The notes beneath the pieces are model-generated. The model saw only the letters and a list, made by a program, of their open reading frames with translations. It was not told the origin of the DNA and ran no database searches. Positions 1 to 8,691 of a DNA stretch of 64,000 nucleotides are shown piece after piece. Within the stretch, counting starts at the first letter, position 1, and every line of letters begins with the position of its first letter. A program made the position numbers and the translations under genes. The DNA lies in the NCBI RefSeq assembly GCF_003666685.1, contig NZ_RCIZ01000001.1, positions 434,001 to 498,000 of the forward strand. Reading direction: 5' to 3'. This DNA is from Mesorhizobium sp. YM1C-6-2 (GTDB lineage: Bacteria > Pseudomonadota > Alphaproteobacteria > Rhizobiales > Rhizobiaceae).

Positions 1-464
1 GGCTGGCCGCATTTGCCGCAGAAGCGATGGTTGGCGTGCCAGGCGAGCAGGCTGGCGCCCTGCGCCAGCGCGCCGAGCGCCGCCGGGTCGACCAGCCCCT
101 GCATGTAGACGGACCGGTAGTCGATCGCCTTGATGGTCTGCGGCAGCGTTTCCGGCTCGGCCGCGACGGGAATGGCGACGACCGGTCCGCCGGGCGAAAA
201 GCCGAGCAGCACGGCATTGCCGGTTTCGGAGCCGAGCGCGGCTGCCTCGGCCGAGGTGAAGTAGCCCTGCGCCTGTCCCTCGGGATCGAATTTGAGCAGG
301 ATGCGCCCGCCTCCCATCAGGAGCAGCCGCGTCGCCGGGTCGGCCAATGCCTTTTCGGTGGCATCGTCGGCTCGGTTCTCGGACTGGCGGTCGATGATGT
401 TTCCGGCGAAGCCGACGAACTGGCTTGGCTCGGCTTGCGGCGCGTCGAACAGGCGAAATGTCAT
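1..464 (-). CDS. nudC: NAD(+)/NADH pyrophosphatase NudC, N-terminal part (cut by window edge)
   Basis: Reading the minus strand from the ATG at 464 gives an open frame to the left edge, about 154 residues, beginning MTFRLFDAPQ. It ends in WHANHRFCGKCGQ, the first Cys-x2-Cys of the zinc ribbon that separates the N-terminal and Nudix domains of NudC. The Nudix box itself lies outside the window. NudC hydrolyses NAD(H) to NMN(H) and AMP and also removes NAD caps from RNA 5' ends (family knowledge). The HIT gene ends 35 bases upstream on the same strand, so the two nucleotide-hydrolysing enzymes are probably co-transcribed. The family assignment is secure; the C-terminus cannot be judged. Confidence 0.85.
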   Translation of the reverse strand, partial: MTFRLFDAPQAEPSQFVGFAGNIIDRQSENRADDATEKALADPATRLLLMGGGRILLKFDPEGQAQGYFTSAEAAALGSETGNAVLLGFSPGGPVVAIPVAAEPETLPQTIKAIDYRSVYMQGLVDPAALGALAQGASLLAWHANHRFCGKCGQ

Positions 465-498
465 GCGGGACTCTGGGCGGGCGGCTTTGAACGGCAGC

Positions 499-918
499 TT
501 ATAACGCCGCCTTTATCCTTTCGGCAAACTCGTGGAGCTTGCCGCGCGGATAGGGTTCGCGCAGGCCGTGGCCCCACACCGGGCCTGGCCAGCCCGGATC
601 GCCTTCGTTGCGGGCGACGACATGCACATGCAGTTGCCGGACGATGTTGCCGAGCGCGCCGGTGTTGATCTTGGTGCAGCCGGTGACCCGCTTCAGCGCC
701 TGCGCGACCATGTTGGTCTCGAAGGTGAGCATCGCCTGGTCGAGCGGCGTCAGGTCGTGGATTTCCTCGACGTCCGGCCGTTGCGGCACGAGGATCAGCC
801 ACGGCCAGCGTCGGTCGTTCATGACGCGCAGTTCGCAGAGCCCGAGCCACATCAGCTGGTCGCTGTCGGCTTCGAGCCTCGCATCCAGCGCAAATCCGGC
901 CTTGAGGCCCGGCAGCAT
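499..918 (-). CDS. HIT family nucleotide-binding hydrolase
   Basis: This 139-residue protein belongs to the histidine-triad superfamily, which binds or hydrolyses nucleotides and dinucleotides. The triad region is QLHVHVVAR at about residues 95-103, followed by a WPGPVWG motif. The first His of the usual H-x-H-x-H motif is Gln here (Q95), while the presumed nucleophilic H97 and the following H99 are kept. An N-terminal NTG/NIV segment at 85-92 matches the loop seen in HIT folds. It is the first gene of a probable two-gene unit with nudC. The substrate cannot be deduced. Overlapping frames on both strands are shadows. Confidence 0.85.
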   Translation of the reverse strand: MLPGLKAGFALDARLEADSDQLMWLGLCELRVMNDRRWPWLILVPQRPDVEEIHDLTPLDQAMLTFETNMVAQALKRVTGCTKINTGALGNIVRQLHVHVVARNEGDPGWPGPVWGHGLREPYPRGKLHEFAERIKAAL

Positions 919-1026
919 GGGCGTTTCCCTCGTGTTCCGCCGAAGCTAGAGCGGCGACAGGCGGCCTGCAAGAGAATCATGCGGTGGCGCGGCTCTTAAA
1001 GCCCGGCTCATAAATCGTGCGCGCTC

Positions 1027-1055
1027 TTGCAATCGGCGGCCGAATTGCCGATATG
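1027..1055 (+). promoter_or_regulatory. Likely housekeeping promoter of the SRP RNA gene
   Basis: TTGCAA at 1027-1032 and GATATG at 1050-1055 are separated by exactly 17 bases. The proposed RNA 5' end at 1062 lies 7 bases beyond the -10 box. The -35 match is good and the -10 match weak, so this is inferred from spacing and position rather than from consensus quality. Confidence 0.45.
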
Positions 1056-1061
1056 GAACCT

Positions 1062-1157
1062 GGGAGGTTGGTGGTGGACGCGCCACTCGCCAACCGGGTC
1101 AGGTCCGGAAGGAAGCAGCCCTAACGAGCACGGAACGGGTCATTGTTCCAGCCTCCC
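1062..1157 (+). ncRNA. ffs: 4.5S / SRP RNA (small bacterial type)
   Basis: The signature of the SRP RNA apical hairpin, GTCAGGTCCGGAAGGAAGCA, occurs at about 1099-1118. It contains the GGAA tetraloop and the asymmetric A-rich loop bound by the Ffh M domain. The ends GGGAGG (1062-1067) and CCTCCC (1152-1157) pair to close a single long hairpin of about 96 nt, the usual size of the domain-IV-only RNA. The RNA joins Ffh to form the signal recognition particle that targets nascent membrane proteins. Its position just upstream of dnaX is a common bacterial arrangement. The exact ends are inferred from pairing. Confidence 0.93.
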
Positions 1158-1276
1158 GCCTCTCCGCCGATCGTCTATTCGCCGCCGCGTCATTGACGCC
1201 GCGATGCCGCACGGGCGAAACTCGGCGGGCGGAATCGGCCTGACGGCGTCAGGCTCAAGGAGTATCGAACGGGCGA

Positions 1277-3088
1277 ATGAGCGAAGCCGGCACCGACATC
1301 CAGGACAAGGCCGCCGGCGGCTATAGGGTCCTCGCGCGGAAATACCGCCCCGCCGACTTTTCCTCCCTCATCGGCCAGGAGCCGATGGTGCGCACCCTCA
1401 CCAACGCCTTCTCCACCGGCCGCATCGCGCAGGCCTGGATGCTGACTGGCGTCCGCGGCGTCGGCAAGACCACGACAGCCCGCATCCTCGCGCGCGCGTT
1501 GAACTACAAGACGGCCGAAATCGACCGCCCCTCCGTCGACCTCACCGTCCCCGGCGAGCACTGCAAGGCGATCATGGAAGGCCGCCATGTCGACGTCATC
1601 GAGATGGACGCCGCCTCGCACACTGGCATTGACGACATCAGGGAGATCATCGAACAGGTGCGCTACGCGCCGGTCTCGGCCCGCTACAAGGTCTACATCA
1701 TCGACGAGGTGCACATGCTCTCCACGCAGGCCTTCAACGGCCTGCTGAAGACGCTCGAGGAGCCGCCTCCGCACGTCAAGTTCATCTTCGCCACCACCGA
1801 GATCCGCAAGGTGCCGATCACGGTGCTGTCGCGCTGCCAGCGTTTTGATCTCCGGCGGGTCGACGCCGGCATGCTGACCAAGCACCTCAACCGCATCGCC
1901 GGACTGGAAAGCATTTCCGTCGAGGACGAGGCGGTGGCGATGGTCGCCCGCGCCGCCGAGGGTTCGGTGCGCGACGCGCTGTCGATCTTCGACCAGGCGA
2001 TCGCCCACGGCGCCGGCACCGTCACCGCCGAGCAGGTCCGCTCCATGCTCGGCCTTGCCGACCGGGCGCGCATCGTCGATCTCTTCGAGCATCTGATGAA
2101 GGGCGACGCCGCGGCGGCGCTGACAGAGTTCCGCGCGCAATACGACGTCGGCGCCGATCCGGCCGCCGTGCTCACCGATCTCGCCGAATTCAACCATCTG
2201 GTGACGCGGCTGCGCTTCGTGCCGTCGGCCGCCAACGACGTGTCGCTGTCGGAAGAGGAGCGTCGCCGCGGCGGCGAGTTCGCGAAACAGCTTTCCGTGC
2301 GCGTCCTGTCGCGCACATGGCAGATGCTGCTCAAGGGTATTCCGGAAGTGCAGTCCTCCAACCGTCCGGCGAGTGCGGCCGAGATGGTGCTGATCCGTAT
2401 CGCCCACGCCGCCGACCTGCCGACGCTCGACGAGGCGCTGAAGTCGCTCGCCGATGCGCCGCAGCCGTCGGGTGCCCCCGCGCCAAGGCCGTCCGCGCCG
2501 CCGCCGGCATCGCCGGGCAATGGTGGCGCGAGCGCCGTCGCCGCCAGCTTCGCGCCGGTGACCTCCGGCGGCGGCCAGACCATGCGGCTGGTCGAGACCC
2601 AGGCGTCGCCGACCGAGTTTGTCGCGCCGCCGCAGCCGGTCGAGGAACAGCCCACCGTTCCGGTGAAGTCGCTGGAGGACATCGCGGCACTCGCAGAGAC
2701 CCACCGCGACAGGCTCTTCAAGATATCGCTCAAGCAATATGTCCGGCTGGTGCGGCTGGAGCCCGGCCGGCTCGACGTCGGCCTCACCGGCGACGCGCCG
2801 AAGACGCTGCTCGGCGATCTCAAGAGCCGGCTGGAGACGTGGACCGGCCGGCGCTGGATGGTCGCCCTGTCGCGCGAGGAAGGCGGGCAGACGCTTGCCG
2901 AGGCCGAGGCCGCGAAGCGGAACGATGCGATCCTCGACGCCAAGAGCGATCCGGCCGTCGCCGCGATCCTGGCGCGCTTCCCGGGCGCGAAGATCATCGA
3001 CGTGCGCATTCCCAACGTGCCGGAGACCGAGGCCGGCGATGCCGACCTGCCGGTCGAAGCGGCGGACGACGACGAAACCGATTTCTGA
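1277..3088 (+). CDS. dnaX: DNA polymerase III subunit tau/gamma
   Basis: This 603-residue AAA+ subunit of the replicative clamp loader holds the polymerase cores together and helps place the sliding clamp. Walker A is GVRGVGKT (58-65), Walker B is IIDE (141-144), sensor 1 lies in IFATTE, and the arginine-finger motif is LSRCQRF. A Pro/Ala-rich linker at about 400-430 leads to the tau-specific C-terminal domain. The zinc module between Walker A and B is reduced: only C96 remains of the usual four cysteines, which I believe is common in alphaproteobacteria. No A-rich slippery heptamer is visible, so a shorter gamma form made by frameshifting is not supported. It is followed at 12 bases by ybaB. 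Confidence 0.96.
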   Translation: MSEAGTDIQDKAAGGYRVLARKYRPADFSSLIGQEPMVRTLTNAFSTGRIAQAWMLTGVRGVGKTTTARILARALNYKTAEIDRPSVDLTVPGEHCKAIMEGRHVDVIEMDAASHTGIDDIREIIEQVRYAPVSARYKVYIIDEVHMLSTQAFNGLLKTLEEPPPHVKFIFATTEIRKVPITVLSRCQRFDLRRVDAGMLTKHLNRIAGLESISVEDEAVAMVARAAEGSVRDALSIFDQAIAHGAGTVTAEQVRSMLGLADRARIVDLFEHLMKGDAAAALTEFRAQYDVGADPAAVLTDLAEFNHLVTRLRFVPSAANDVSLSEEERRRGGEFAKQLSVRVLSRTWQMLLKGIPEVQSSNRPASAAEMVLIRIAHAADLPTLDEALKSLADAPQPSGAPAPRPSAPPPASPGNGGASAVAASFAPVTSGGGQTMRLVETQASPTEFVAPPQPVEEQPTVPVKSLEDIAALAETHRDRLFKISLKQYVRLVRLEPGRLDVGLTGDAPKTLLGDLKSRLETWTGRRWMVALSREEGGQTLAEAEAAKRNDAILDAKSDPAVAAILARFPGAKIIDVRIPNVPETEAGDADLPVEAADDDETDF

Positions 3089-3100
3089 CGGAGACGAAAT

Positions 3101-3424
3101 ATGAAGGACCTTCTCGGCCTGATGGGCAAGGCGAAGGAGATGCAGGCGAAATTCCAGGCCATGCAGGAGGAGATCGCCTCGCTGGAGGCGACCGGCCAGG
3201 CCGGCGGCGGTCTGGTCAGCGTCACGCTGACCGGCAAGTTCGAGATGAAGTCGCTGAAGATCGACCCCTCGCTCTTCAAGGAAGACGAGGTGGAGATCCT
3301 GGAGGATCTGCTGCTCGCCGCCCATAACGACGCCAAGGCCAAGGTCGAGGCGGTGATGCAGGAGAAGACCAAGGCGCTGACCGCCGGCCTGCCGATCCCG
3401 CCCGGCATGAAGCTGCCGTTCTGA
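3101..3424 (+). CDS. ybaB: YbaB/EbfC family nucleoid-associated protein
   Basis: The 107-residue protein starts [15 protein letters not shown] and has the helix-beta-helix layout of YbaB/EbfC: a long N-terminal amphipathic helix, a Gly-rich turn ([12 protein letters not shown]) and the segment KIDPSLF. Family members form dimers that bind DNA and are nearly always encoded between dnaX and recR, as here. It lies 12 bases after dnaX and is surely co-transcribed. Its length is normal for the family. The function in this organism is inferred from the family only. Confidence 0.94.
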   Translation: MKDLLGLMGKAKEMQAKFQAMQEEIASLEATGQAGGGLVSVTLTGKFEMKSLKIDPSLFKEDEVEILEDLLLAAHNDAKAKVEAVMQEKTKALTAGLPIPPGMKLPF

Positions 3425-3446
3425 CGGAAAGAGCGAACAGGTAGTA

Positions 3447-3514
3447 GCGAATAGCGAATAGAAACGCGCCGCGAAGTGCCCCCTATTCGCTATTCGCACT
3501 CCCTATTCGCTATA
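3447..3514. repeat. Inverted and direct repeat of a GCGAATAG unit between ybaB and recR
   Basis: The 15-base arm GCGAATAGCGAATAG at 3447-3461 is a tandem duplication of GCGAATAG overlapping by one base. It is perfectly complementary to 3483-3497, with a 21-base loop. A third partial copy, CTATTCGCTATA, follows at 3503-3514, ending 8 bases before the recR start. The hairpin could attenuate transcription or stabilise the ybaB transcript, or the unit may be a dispersed intergenic repeat. There is no U-run, so a standard intrinsic terminator is unlikely. Confidence 0.8.
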
Positions 3515-3522
3515 TTTAGCCC

Positions 3523-4131
3523 ATGTCGACCAAACGAATCGCCGGCCCCGAGATTGAGCGCCTGATCCAGCTTCTGGCCAAGGTGCCGGGGCTTGGGCCG
3601 CGTTCGGCGCGCCGGGCGGCGCTGCACCTCATCAAGAAGAAGGAGCAGCTTCTTGCGCCGCTCGCCGACGCCATGAGCGAGGCGGTCGACAAGGTGCGCA
3701 TCTGCTCGGTCTGCGGCAATGTCGACACGACCGACCCCTGCATGATCTGCACCGACGCGCGGCGCGACCCTTCCACCATCATCGTGGTCGAGGACGTCGC
3801 CGACCTCTGGGCGCTGGAGCGCGCCGGCTCGATGAACGCGCGCTTCCATGTGCTTGGCGGCACGCTGTCGCCGCTCGACGGCATCGGCCCGGACCAGCTC
3901 AACATAAGGACGCTGATCGACAGGGTGGCCGGCGGCGAGGTGACCGAGATCATCCTTGCGGTGAATGCCACCGTCGAGGGCCAGACCACCGCGCATTATC
4001 TCACCGACCAGCTCTCCGGCTTCGACGTCAAGGTCACGCGGCTGGCGCATGGCGTGCCGGTAGGCGGCGAGCTCGACTATCTCGACGAGGGCACGCTGTC
4101 GGCGGCGCTGAAGTCGCGGACCGCGTTTTAG
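3523..4131 (+). CDS. recR: Recombination mediator protein RecR
   Basis: The 202-residue RecR acts with RecO (and RecF) to load RecA onto SSB-coated gaps. Domains in order are an N-terminal helix-hairpin-helix (about 15-35, [12 protein letters not shown]), a C4 zinc finger (C61, C64, C73, C76), a Toprim domain starting IIVVED at 86-91, and a Walker-B-like C-terminal end. Its length is standard. The start ATG is 8 bases after a palindromic repeat, with no strong Shine-Dalgarno sequence. The dnaX-ybaB-recR order is the classical operon. Confidence 0.96.
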   Translation: MSTKRIAGPEIERLIQLLAKVPGLGPRSARRAALHLIKKKEQLLAPLADAMSEAVDKVRICSVCGNVDTTDPCMICTDARRDPSTIIVVEDVADLWALERAGSMNARFHVLGGTLSPLDGIGPDQLNIRTLIDRVAGGEVTEIILAVNATVEGQTTAHYLTDQLSGFDVKVTRLAHGVPVGGELDYLDEGTLSAALKSRTAF

Positions 4132-4140
4132 CCGACTCAT

Positions 4141-4443
4141 TTATTGGGTATTCTCGGCCCATTCACGGAAAACACCGATGACGGAGGTCAGGTCACGCGC
4201 GCCGCAGGCGGCGTGAAAGGCGTTGTCCCTGAGATAGCAAGTCCACCACGATACATCATCATCGTAATTGTGCCGGATCTCGGCGAACGGCATGGATTCG
4301 AGCTTGGTGCCGGTCAGGTCGATCGTGAGCTGCCATCCGGGGTTGTCGAGCGTGCCGATCTTTACCCCGCAAAAGTGTTCCCAGTCCCCGTCACAATGGC
4401 GGGCGTACCATTTGATGAGCCAGTCCAGATTGTCTTCCGCCAT
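4141..4443 (-). CDS. Imm53-family immunity protein (orphan)
   Basis: Starting at the ATG at 4443, preceded by GGGAG at 7 bases, the frame encodes 100 residues beginning MAEDNLDWLIKWYARHCDGD. The combination of an LDWL..WY..HCDGDWEH start, the central KIGTLDNPGWQLTIDLTGT and a final WW-containing strand matches the immunity-53 family, whose members neutralise polymorphic toxins and normally sit next to the toxin gene. No toxin gene is visible here: the neighbours are recR (convergent, stops 9 bases apart) and a lytic transglycosylase (divergent). Longer upstream starts would run into the transglycosylase promoter region. The family call is by pattern recognition and the toxin partner is unknown. 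Confidence 0.7.
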   Translation of the reverse strand: MAEDNLDWLIKWYARHCDGDWEHFCGVKIGTLDNPGWQLTIDLTGTKLESMPFAEIRHNYDDDVSWWTCYLRDNAFHAACGARDLTSVIGVFREWAENTQ

Positions 4444-4501
4444 ATTTGCGCTCCCAAACATGATACTGAACCTTCTAGGATAGGTGCGAATCGGAACGGA
4501 A

Positions 4502-5746
4502 ATGAGAAGGCTTGGACTCGCGACTCTTTTCCTTGGTGCAATCCTCGCGGTTGCAGGAATTGTATCGCCGGTTGCCGCTGCAGGGATAACCGACCAGTTC
4601 CGCACCTGGCTGGAGCAGGACCTCTGGCCCGAAGCCAAAGCCAACGGCGTGTCGAAGGCGACGTTTGACGCGGCCTTTTCCGGCGTGACGCCCAACCTCA
4701 AGCTGCCCGACCTCGTGCTGCCCGGGCAGAAGCCCGAGACGCCGAAGAAGCAGCACCAGGCCGAATTCGGCTCGCCCGGCAATTATTTCGCCGAGAAGAC
4801 CATCGGCGCGGTGACGTCGGGCGGCCGCGCCCGCGCCGCCAGATACGGCAAGGCGCTCGCCGCCATCGAGAAGCGCTATGGCGTGCCGGGAGGCGTGGTG
4901 CTTGCGATCTGGGGCCGCGAGTCCGGCTTCGGCGCGGCAAAAATCCCTTACGACGCCTTCGAGGTGCTCGGCACCAAGGCCTTTCTCGCCACCCGCAAGG
5001 AGATGTTCCGTACCGAGGTGATCGGCGCGCTGGTCATGCTCGAAAAGGGGCTCGCCCGCAAAAGCGCGATGAAGTCCTCCTGGGCGGGCGCGCTCGGCCA
5101 GCCGCAATTCCTGCCGACGTCCTTCCTGAAGCATGCCGTCGATTTCGACGGCGACGGCGTCGCCGACATCTGGAACTCGACGCCCGACACGCTGGCTTCG
5201 ATCGCCAACTACCTTGCCCACTATGGCTGGGTGAAAGGCCGCGACTGGGGCTTTGAGGTGACCGTGCCGGAAAGCGTGTCCTGCGCGCTGGAGGGGCCGG
5301 ACCGGGGCAAGAAGATTTCCGAATGGGCGGCACTCGGCATAGAGCGCGTCAGCGGAAAACCCTTCCCGAAAAACGAGCTGAGGGCCGAGGGTTTTCTCCT
5401 GATGCCAGCCGGCCGCAGCGGGCCGGCCTTCATCGTCACCCCGAATTTCTACGTGCTCAAGGAATACAATGAGAGCGACCTCTACGCGCTCTTCATCGGC
5501 CATGGCGCCGACCGCATTGCCGGCGGCGATCGGAAGTTTGCTGGCACATGGGGGAAGGTCGGCGGGCTCTACCGCTCAGACGTCGCCGCCATGCAGCGCG
5601 GACTGGAGGCGCAGGGTTACGACGTCGGCGGCGCCGACGGCCTGCCGGGCTTCAAGACGCGCCGCTCGATCGGCGACTGGCAGGCCAGGAACGGCCGCGC
5701 GCCGACCTGCTTTCCCGATGCGGGCATCGTCAAGGCGTTGCGGTGA
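4502..5746 (+). CDS. Lytic murein transglycosylase, MltB-like, with C-terminal peptidoglycan-binding domain
   Basis: The 414-residue secreted enzyme cleaves the glycan strands of peptidoglycan to form 1,6-anhydro-muropeptides. A signal peptide (MRRLGLATLFLG... ending VAAA) is followed by the SLT_2/MltB catalytic domain. The catalytic Glu lies in IWGRESGFG, and the typical GALGQPQFLPTSF and DFDGDGVADIW motifs follow. A C-terminal repeat of the PG_binding_1 type (AMQRGLEAQGYDVGGADGLPG) ends the protein. A GTG at 4484 would add six residues (RIGTEM) ahead of the signal peptide. I prefer ATG 4502 because it gives a cleaner signal peptide, but the ribosome binding sites do not decide it. Confidence 0.9.
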   Translation: MRRLGLATLFLGAILAVAGIVSPVAAAGITDQFRTWLEQDLWPEAKANGVSKATFDAAFSGVTPNLKLPDLVLPGQKPETPKKQHQAEFGSPGNYFAEKTIGAVTSGGRARAARYGKALAAIEKRYGVPGGVVLAIWGRESGFGAAKIPYDAFEVLGTKAFLATRKEMFRTEVIGALVMLEKGLARKSAMKSSWAGALGQPQFLPTSFLKHAVDFDGDGVADIWNSTPDTLASIANYLAHYGWVKGRDWGFEVTVPESVSCALEGPDRGKKISEWAALGIERVSGKPFPKNELRAEGFLLMPAGRSGPAFIVTPNFYVLKEYNESDLYALFIGHGADRIAGGDRKFAGTWGKVGGLYRSDVAAMQRGLEAQGYDVGGADGLPGFKTRRSIGDWQARNGRAPTCFPDAGIVKALR

Positions 5747-5762
5747 CGTTCAGGCCACCCGT

Positions 5763-6764
5763 CTAGGCTGCCCGCGACAGCTCGCGATGCGCCTCGGCCA
5801 GGATCTCGAAGGAGCGCAGCCGCGCCTTGTGGTCGAAGACCTGCGCGGTGACCATGATTTCGTCGGCGCCGGTGCGGCGCACGAACTCGTCGAGGCCGCT
5901 TCTCACTGTCTCCGGCGCGCCGACGATCGAGCAGGAGAGGGCATGGTCGAGCATGCCCTTCGCTGAGGGATCGAGCGTCGCCTCGTAGTTCTCCACCGGC
6001 GTCGGCAGCTTGCCCGGCCGGCCGGTGCGCAGGTTGACGAAGGCCTGCTGCAGCGAGCTGAACAGCAATTTTGCCTTGGCGTCGGTGTCCGCCGCGAAGA
6101 CGTTGAGGCCGAGCATCAGGCGCGGTTTCGCCAGTCTTTCCGACGGCTGGAAGCGCGAGCGGTAAATGTCGATCGCGTGTTCCATCTCCGCCGGCGCGAA
6201 ATGCGAGGCGAAGGCATAGGGCAGGCCGAGCATGGCGGCGAGCTGCGCGCCGTAGGTGGAAGACCCCAGCACCCAGACCTCGACCTCCTCGCCTTCGCCG
6301 GGCACCGCGCGCACGCGCTGGCCGGGCTCGGCCGGGGCGAAATAATTGATCAGCTCGACCACGTCCTGCGGGAAATTGTCGACGCCGGCGTCGAGATTGC
6401 GGCGCAGCGCCCGCGCCGTCAGCATGTCGGTGCCGGGCGCGCGTCCGAGCCCGAGGTCGATGCGGCCGGGATGGAGGGCGGCCAGCGTGCCGAACTGCTC
6501 GGCGATCACCAGCGGCGCGTGGTTGGGCAGCATGATGCCGCCCGCACCGACGCGGATGGTCGATGTGCCGGCCGCGACATGGCCGATGACGACGGAGGTG
6601 GCAGCACTTGCGATGCCCGGCATGTTGTGATGCTCGGCCAGCCAATAGCGGTTGTAGCCGAGCCGCTCGGCATGGCGGGCGAGGTCGAGCGTGTTCTTCA
6701 GCGACTGGCCGGGAGTGCTGCCTTCTGGCACCGGCGAGAGATCGAGGACGGAAAGCACAGCCAT
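5763..6764 (-). CDS. LLM-class flavin-dependent oxidoreductase (luciferase-like monooxygenase, YhbW type)
   Basis: The 333-residue protein has the bacterial-luciferase TIM-barrel signatures: [17 protein letters not shown] near residue 40, [16 protein letters not shown] near 70-85 and [16 protein letters not shown] near 98-113. These place it in the single-component-like group of flavin monooxygenases related to YhbW. Such enzymes use FMNH2 supplied by a reductase to oxidise an organic substrate, which cannot be named here. The start at 6764 has GGGAG upstream. It is convergent with the transglycosylase gene, with 16 bases between stops, and stands alone on its strand before the AI-2E gene. 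Confidence 0.88.
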   Translation of the reverse strand: MAVLSVLDLSPVPEGSTPGQSLKNTLDLARHAERLGYNRYWLAEHHNMPGIASAATSVVIGHVAAGTSTIRVGAGGIMLPNHAPLVIAEQFGTLAALHPGRIDLGLGRAPGTDMLTARALRRNLDAGVDNFPQDVVELINYFAPAEPGQRVRAVPGEGEEVEVWVLGSSTYGAQLAAMLGLPYAFASHFAPAEMEHAIDIYRSRFQPSERLAKPRLMLGLNVFAADTDAKAKLLFSSLQQAFVNLRTGRPGKLPTPVENYEATLDPSAKGMLDHALSCSIVGAPETVRSGLDEFVRRTGADEIMVTAQVFDHKARLRSFEILAEAHRELSRAA

Positions 6765-6875
6765 TGGCGATCTCCCGGGTGACAGCGAGACGAGCGAGCC
6801 AACGATATAGGGGCGTCTTCTCCGGCTCGCAACGAACTGGCCGGCTGCGCCTCTATTGCTGGCCCAACCGGTGGC

Positions 6876-8060
6876 CTAGCCGGCGGCCTTGGCCTGCGAG
6901 ACTTCCGTCGCGGCGTCGGCCTCTGCCTGGTCCTGGCCCTGATGGGCGGACAGGAAGTTGCCGACGCTGTGCCAGCTCTCGAAATGGTCGCAGAATACCT
7001 TGAAGATGACGAGCAGCGGCACCGCGATCAGCGCGCCGACGAAACCCCAGAGCCACGACCAGAAGGCGACCGCGATGAAGATTGCCACCGCGTTGATCTC
7101 CAGCCGCCGCCCGACGATCAGCGGTGTGATCAGCTGGCCTTCGACGACGTTGCACAGGACGACGAACAGCGGCGGCAGCACGGCGTAGGAAAGCGTGTCG
7201 AAGGTGATCAGCGAGATGCAGGCGACAAGCAGGATGGTGGCGAGAGCGCCGATATAGGGCAGGAAGTTGAGCGCCGCGGCCGCGACGCCCCAGACCGCCG
7301 GATTGGGCATGCCGAGCGCCCACAGTCCGAGGCCGATCGCGGTGCCGAGCCCGGCATTGATCAGCGCCACCGTCAGCAGATAGCGCGAGATCTCCCGCTC
7401 GACGTCGTAGACGACGCGCAGCGCCCGCTTCTTTTCGCTGAGCCGGGTGAAGGACTGGATGATCTTCTCGTAGAACATGGTGCCGGAGGCGAGCAGGAAC
7501 AGCGACAGCACGAAGGTGATCGCAGCGGTCGTGCTTGCCGACAGCAGGTTGCCCGCCGCCTGCGACACGATGCCGGGCTGGGCGATCACCACCCTCTGCA
7601 CGCCGGGCTCCCTAGCCGTTTCGGTGACCTTCTCCACCTCCTGCGAGACAGCCATGAACTTCTCGAACGGATGGCGGAATTCCGAGAGCCGCTCGGTGAC
7701 GCGGCGGCCGATGTCGGGCGCCTCGTTGGCGAGTTGCACCACCGGTCCGGAAAGGAAATAGCCGGCACTGGCCAGCGCCAGCACCGACATCAGCACGAGC
7801 AGCGTCGCTGACAGCGCCTCCGGCACGCCGCGCTTCTTCAGGAAGCGGACGATCGGCGTCAGCATCAGCGCCAGCAGGAAGGCGAGCACCACCGGCATGA
7901 CGAAATCGCGCGCGAAATAGAGCGCGTATATCAGCGCCAGGATGAAGATGCCGGTCAGCAGGCGGATGAGCCGCGTCTCGGACCGGGTCGGCGCTGTCTT
8001 CGCGCCAGCGTCGGCGGCGCCCGGCGAAGCATCGCCGGAAACGTCTGGTACGGTAGTCAT
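6876..8060 (-). CDS. AI-2E/PerM family permease
   Basis: This 394-residue polytopic inner-membrane protein has a short charged N-terminus and hydrophobic segments at about 33-75 and 85-110. A soluble helical region rich in ERLSEF and VEKVTETAR follows, then a membrane block with the family's conserved PNPAVWGVAAAALNFLPYIG and EGQLITPLIVGRRLEINAVAIF. Members of this family (YdgG/TqsA, PerM and relatives) are proposed exporters or channels; most have no proven substrate. A GAGGG sequence lies 7 bases before the ATG. The family is certain, the substrate unknown. Confidence 0.88.
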   Translation of the reverse strand: MTTVPDVSGDASPGAADAGAKTAPTRSETRLIRLLTGIFILALIYALYFARDFVMPVVLAFLLALMLTPIVRFLKKRGVPEALSATLLVLMSVLALASAGYFLSGPVVQLANEAPDIGRRVTERLSEFRHPFEKFMAVSQEVEKVTETAREPGVQRVVIAQPGIVSQAAGNLLSASTTAAITFVLSLFLLASGTMFYEKIIQSFTRLSEKKRALRVVYDVEREISRYLLTVALINAGLGTAIGLGLWALGMPNPAVWGVAAAALNFLPYIGALATILLVACISLITFDTLSYAVLPPLFVVLCNVVEGQLITPLIVGRRLEINAVAIFIAVAFWSWLWGFVGALIAVPLLVIFKVFCDHFESWHSVGNFLSAHQGQDQAEADAATEVSQAKAAG

Positions 8061-8258
8061 GGATACGCCCTCAAATCCGCCCGTGCAGGCTGGAACAGGA
8101 AATGCGCAACCGTGCCCCGAAGTTCCGCGAATCGGACCCGAGCAGCCCGTTTTTCCGGCTGGACCATCGATTTTTCATGGGAGCGTTGCCCGAAAGCGGC
8201 TTGAACTCTCGCGCGTCATGCGTATGTAAGCACCGCTGACATACTTCAGGGACTAAAA

Positions 8259-8666
8259 TTGGCTGTATATAGGGAAAAGGACATCTTCGAACGCCGTAAT
8301 GCGGCCAACGAAGCGAAGAAGGCTTTGCTTGCGCGTTTCAACGCCCGGCCTGCGGACGACGATCCGGAGGTGCTGGCACGCAAGGCTGAACGTCAGGCCA
8401 TTCTCGAGGCGCGCGCCATACGCGACGCCGAGAGGGAAAGGCTGAGGCAGGAGCGGCTGGCCCGCGAGGCCGAGGAACGCGCGGCGCGAGAGGCGGCCGA
8501 AGAGGCTGCCCGGCTCGAGGCCGAGGAACGCGCCCAGGCCGAGGCGAAAGCCAAGGAAGCCGAAGAGAACGAGCGCATCGCCCGTCTTCTGTCGGACGAG
8601 GCCGAACGCAAGGCGAAGCGCGATGCGCGCTATGCCGCACGCAAGGCACGTGCTGGCCGGCACTGA
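8259..8666 (+). CDS. DUF6481 family protein, charged coiled coil
   Basis: The 135-residue protein starts at TTG 8259, with AGGGA spaced 6 bases upstream. It is almost entirely Ala, Glu, Arg and Lys, and would form one long helix or coiled coil from about residue 40 to 125 (repeats of the type EERAAREAAEEAARLEAEER). Its N-terminus, with the motif YREKDIFERRNAANEAKKALL, matches the rhizobial DUF6481 family. No catalytic residues are evident and no function is known. A strong intrinsic terminator follows at 8692. Confidence 0.82.
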   Translation: MAVYREKDIFERRNAANEAKKALLARFNARPADDDPEVLARKAERQAILEARAIRDAERERLRQERLAREAEERAAREAAEEAARLEAEERAQAEAKAKEAEENERIARLLSDEAERKAKRDARYAARKARAGRH

Positions 8667-8691
8667 GCCGGCCTCATGAATGATGAATCGG

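Noticed and set aside
1190-3499. A 769-residue reverse-strand open frame across dnaX and ybaB
   Set aside because: It is the antisense shadow of dnaX with Arg/His/Gly-rich composition typical of reverse frames in GC-rich genes; dnaX has full domain evidence.
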